A stretch of 11,044 nucleotides of DNA from Planctomycetota bacterium (GTDB lineage: Bacteria; Planctomycetota; UBA1135; UBA2386): positions 1 to 11,044 of the forward strand of contig QJVU01000310.1 in assembly GCA_003235605.1 (NCBI GenBank), read 5' to 3'. Positions 8,617-11,044 of the stretch are shown here, in pieces. The notes below the pieces were generated by a model. It had not been told where the DNA came from. It saw only the letters and a list, made by a program, of their open reading frames with translations, and made no database searches. Position 1 is the first letter of the stretch; every line of letters begins with the position of its first letter. The position numbers were made by a program, and so were the translations under genes.

Positions 8617-8964
8617 TCACTGGGGCCCCTGCACCTTCGCGGTCGCCCGTTGGCGCAACTCTGCCAGCAGGTCCCGGGGGTAGATGCCCTGGCGGTCCAA
8701 CTCCAGCAGGACGGTCTGGATGTCCCTGGACAGGGCGGTGCGCCGCAACGCAAATGCCGTGGCCTCCCGGCTGAGCTCTTTCTGCACCTGCAGTTGCTCC
8801 GCCTCGACACGCAGGAGCTTGCGGCGTTCCCTCAGGGCCGGGACGGTGCCTTGGAAGAACAGCAGCAGCGCCAACACCAGGCTGCCGGCGGCGACCAGCG
8901 CCGGAAAGCGCCGGCGGTGTGCCACCGCCCCGCGGATTCCTGATCCTGCCAGGGTCCCTCCCAT
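8617..8964 (-). CDS. ftsB: FtsB/DivIC-like septum formation initiator (single-pass coiled-coil protein)
   Basis: This protein has 115 residues. A short basic N-terminus (HRRR, 16-19) precedes one membrane helix (about 20-40, LVAAGSLVLALLLFF). A charged, leucine-containing coiled coil follows (about 44-85, LRERRKLLRVEAEQLQVQKE), then a short C-terminal tail. This topology and length fit the FtsB/DivIC family, which bridges FtsL and FtsQ/DivIB in the divisome. The typical family segment after the coiled coil is weak here, so recognition rests on topology and context. The gene begins 30 bases after the eno stop, and eno-ftsB is a conserved neighbour pair in many bacteria. The ATG at 8964 lacks an obvious Shine-Dalgarno; GGAGGG lies just after it, and a GTG at residue 14, directly before the basic N-terminus, is an alternative start. 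The same topology could belong to an unrelated small coiled-coil membrane protein. Confidence 0.72.
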   Translation of the reverse strand: MGGTLAGSGIRGAVAHRRRFPALVAAGSLVLALLLFFQGTVPALRERRKLLRVEAEQLQVQKELSREATAFALRRTALSRDIQTVLLELDRQGIYPRDLLAELRQRATAKVQGPQ

Positions 8965-8994
8965 GCGGGGACAAGACTAGGGGATCCCCGGCGC

Positions 8995-11044
<2,050 letters not shown>

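Noticed and set aside
8980..8989. GGGGATCCCC palindrome between eno and the ftsB-like gene
   Set aside because: It is a 10-bp palindrome with no room for a loop and no U-tract, so it is neither a terminator nor a convincing operator.

Overview
The window is a GC-rich bacterial chromosomal segment in which every supported gene lies on the minus strand, so transcription runs from position 11044 down to 1. Codons are strongly G/C-ending, and exported or membrane-anchored proteins are present. The MoxR / DUF58 / BatA-type / VWA+amidotransferase-like / PQQ-propeller set resembles gene sets known from Planctomycetota and other deep Gram-negative phyla. The taxonomic placement is inference: nothing here fixes the phylum, and an FtsB/DivIC-like gene beside enolase would be atypical for many planctomycetes.

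Right-hand part (11044 to about 8600): a uracil phosphoribosyltransferase-like gene cut by the window edge, then enolase (eno), then a small one-helix coiled-coil protein of the FtsB/DivIC type. The eno-ftsB adjacency is a familiar arrangement in many bacteria. A 70-base eno leader carries an 8-bp inverted repeat that ends exactly at the eno start codon. A leader of about 300 bases (8313-8616) without a convincing gene separates this group from the next one. It contains two overlapping, mutually exclusive hairpins and a three-copy 10-bp tandem repeat that runs into the moxR start codon.

Left-hand part (8312 to 1): a tight five-gene run. In order of transcription it is a MoxR AAA+ ATPase, a DUF58 protein with a VWA-like metal site, a BatA-type membrane protein (TTG start), a second membrane-anchored VWA protein that also carries an amidotransferase-like domain (start overlapping the previous stop as ATGA), and, after 80 bases, an exported protein with N-terminal helical repeats and a PQQ-type beta-propeller that runs off the left edge. 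Gaps between the first four are 9 bases, 28 bases and a 4-base overlap, so they are very probably one operon. By analogy with other MoxR-VWA systems, the cytoplasmic AAA+ ATPase probably works with the VWA proteins to remodel or mature a membrane or periplasmic client. The client is unknown. The propeller protein is the obvious candidate partner outside the membrane.

The points most worth a second look are the composition of this MoxR-VWA cluster, the cysteine cluster in the propeller protein, the repeat and hairpin architecture of the moxR leader, the eno start-codon hairpin, and the unusual C-terminus of the uracil phosphoribosyltransferase.
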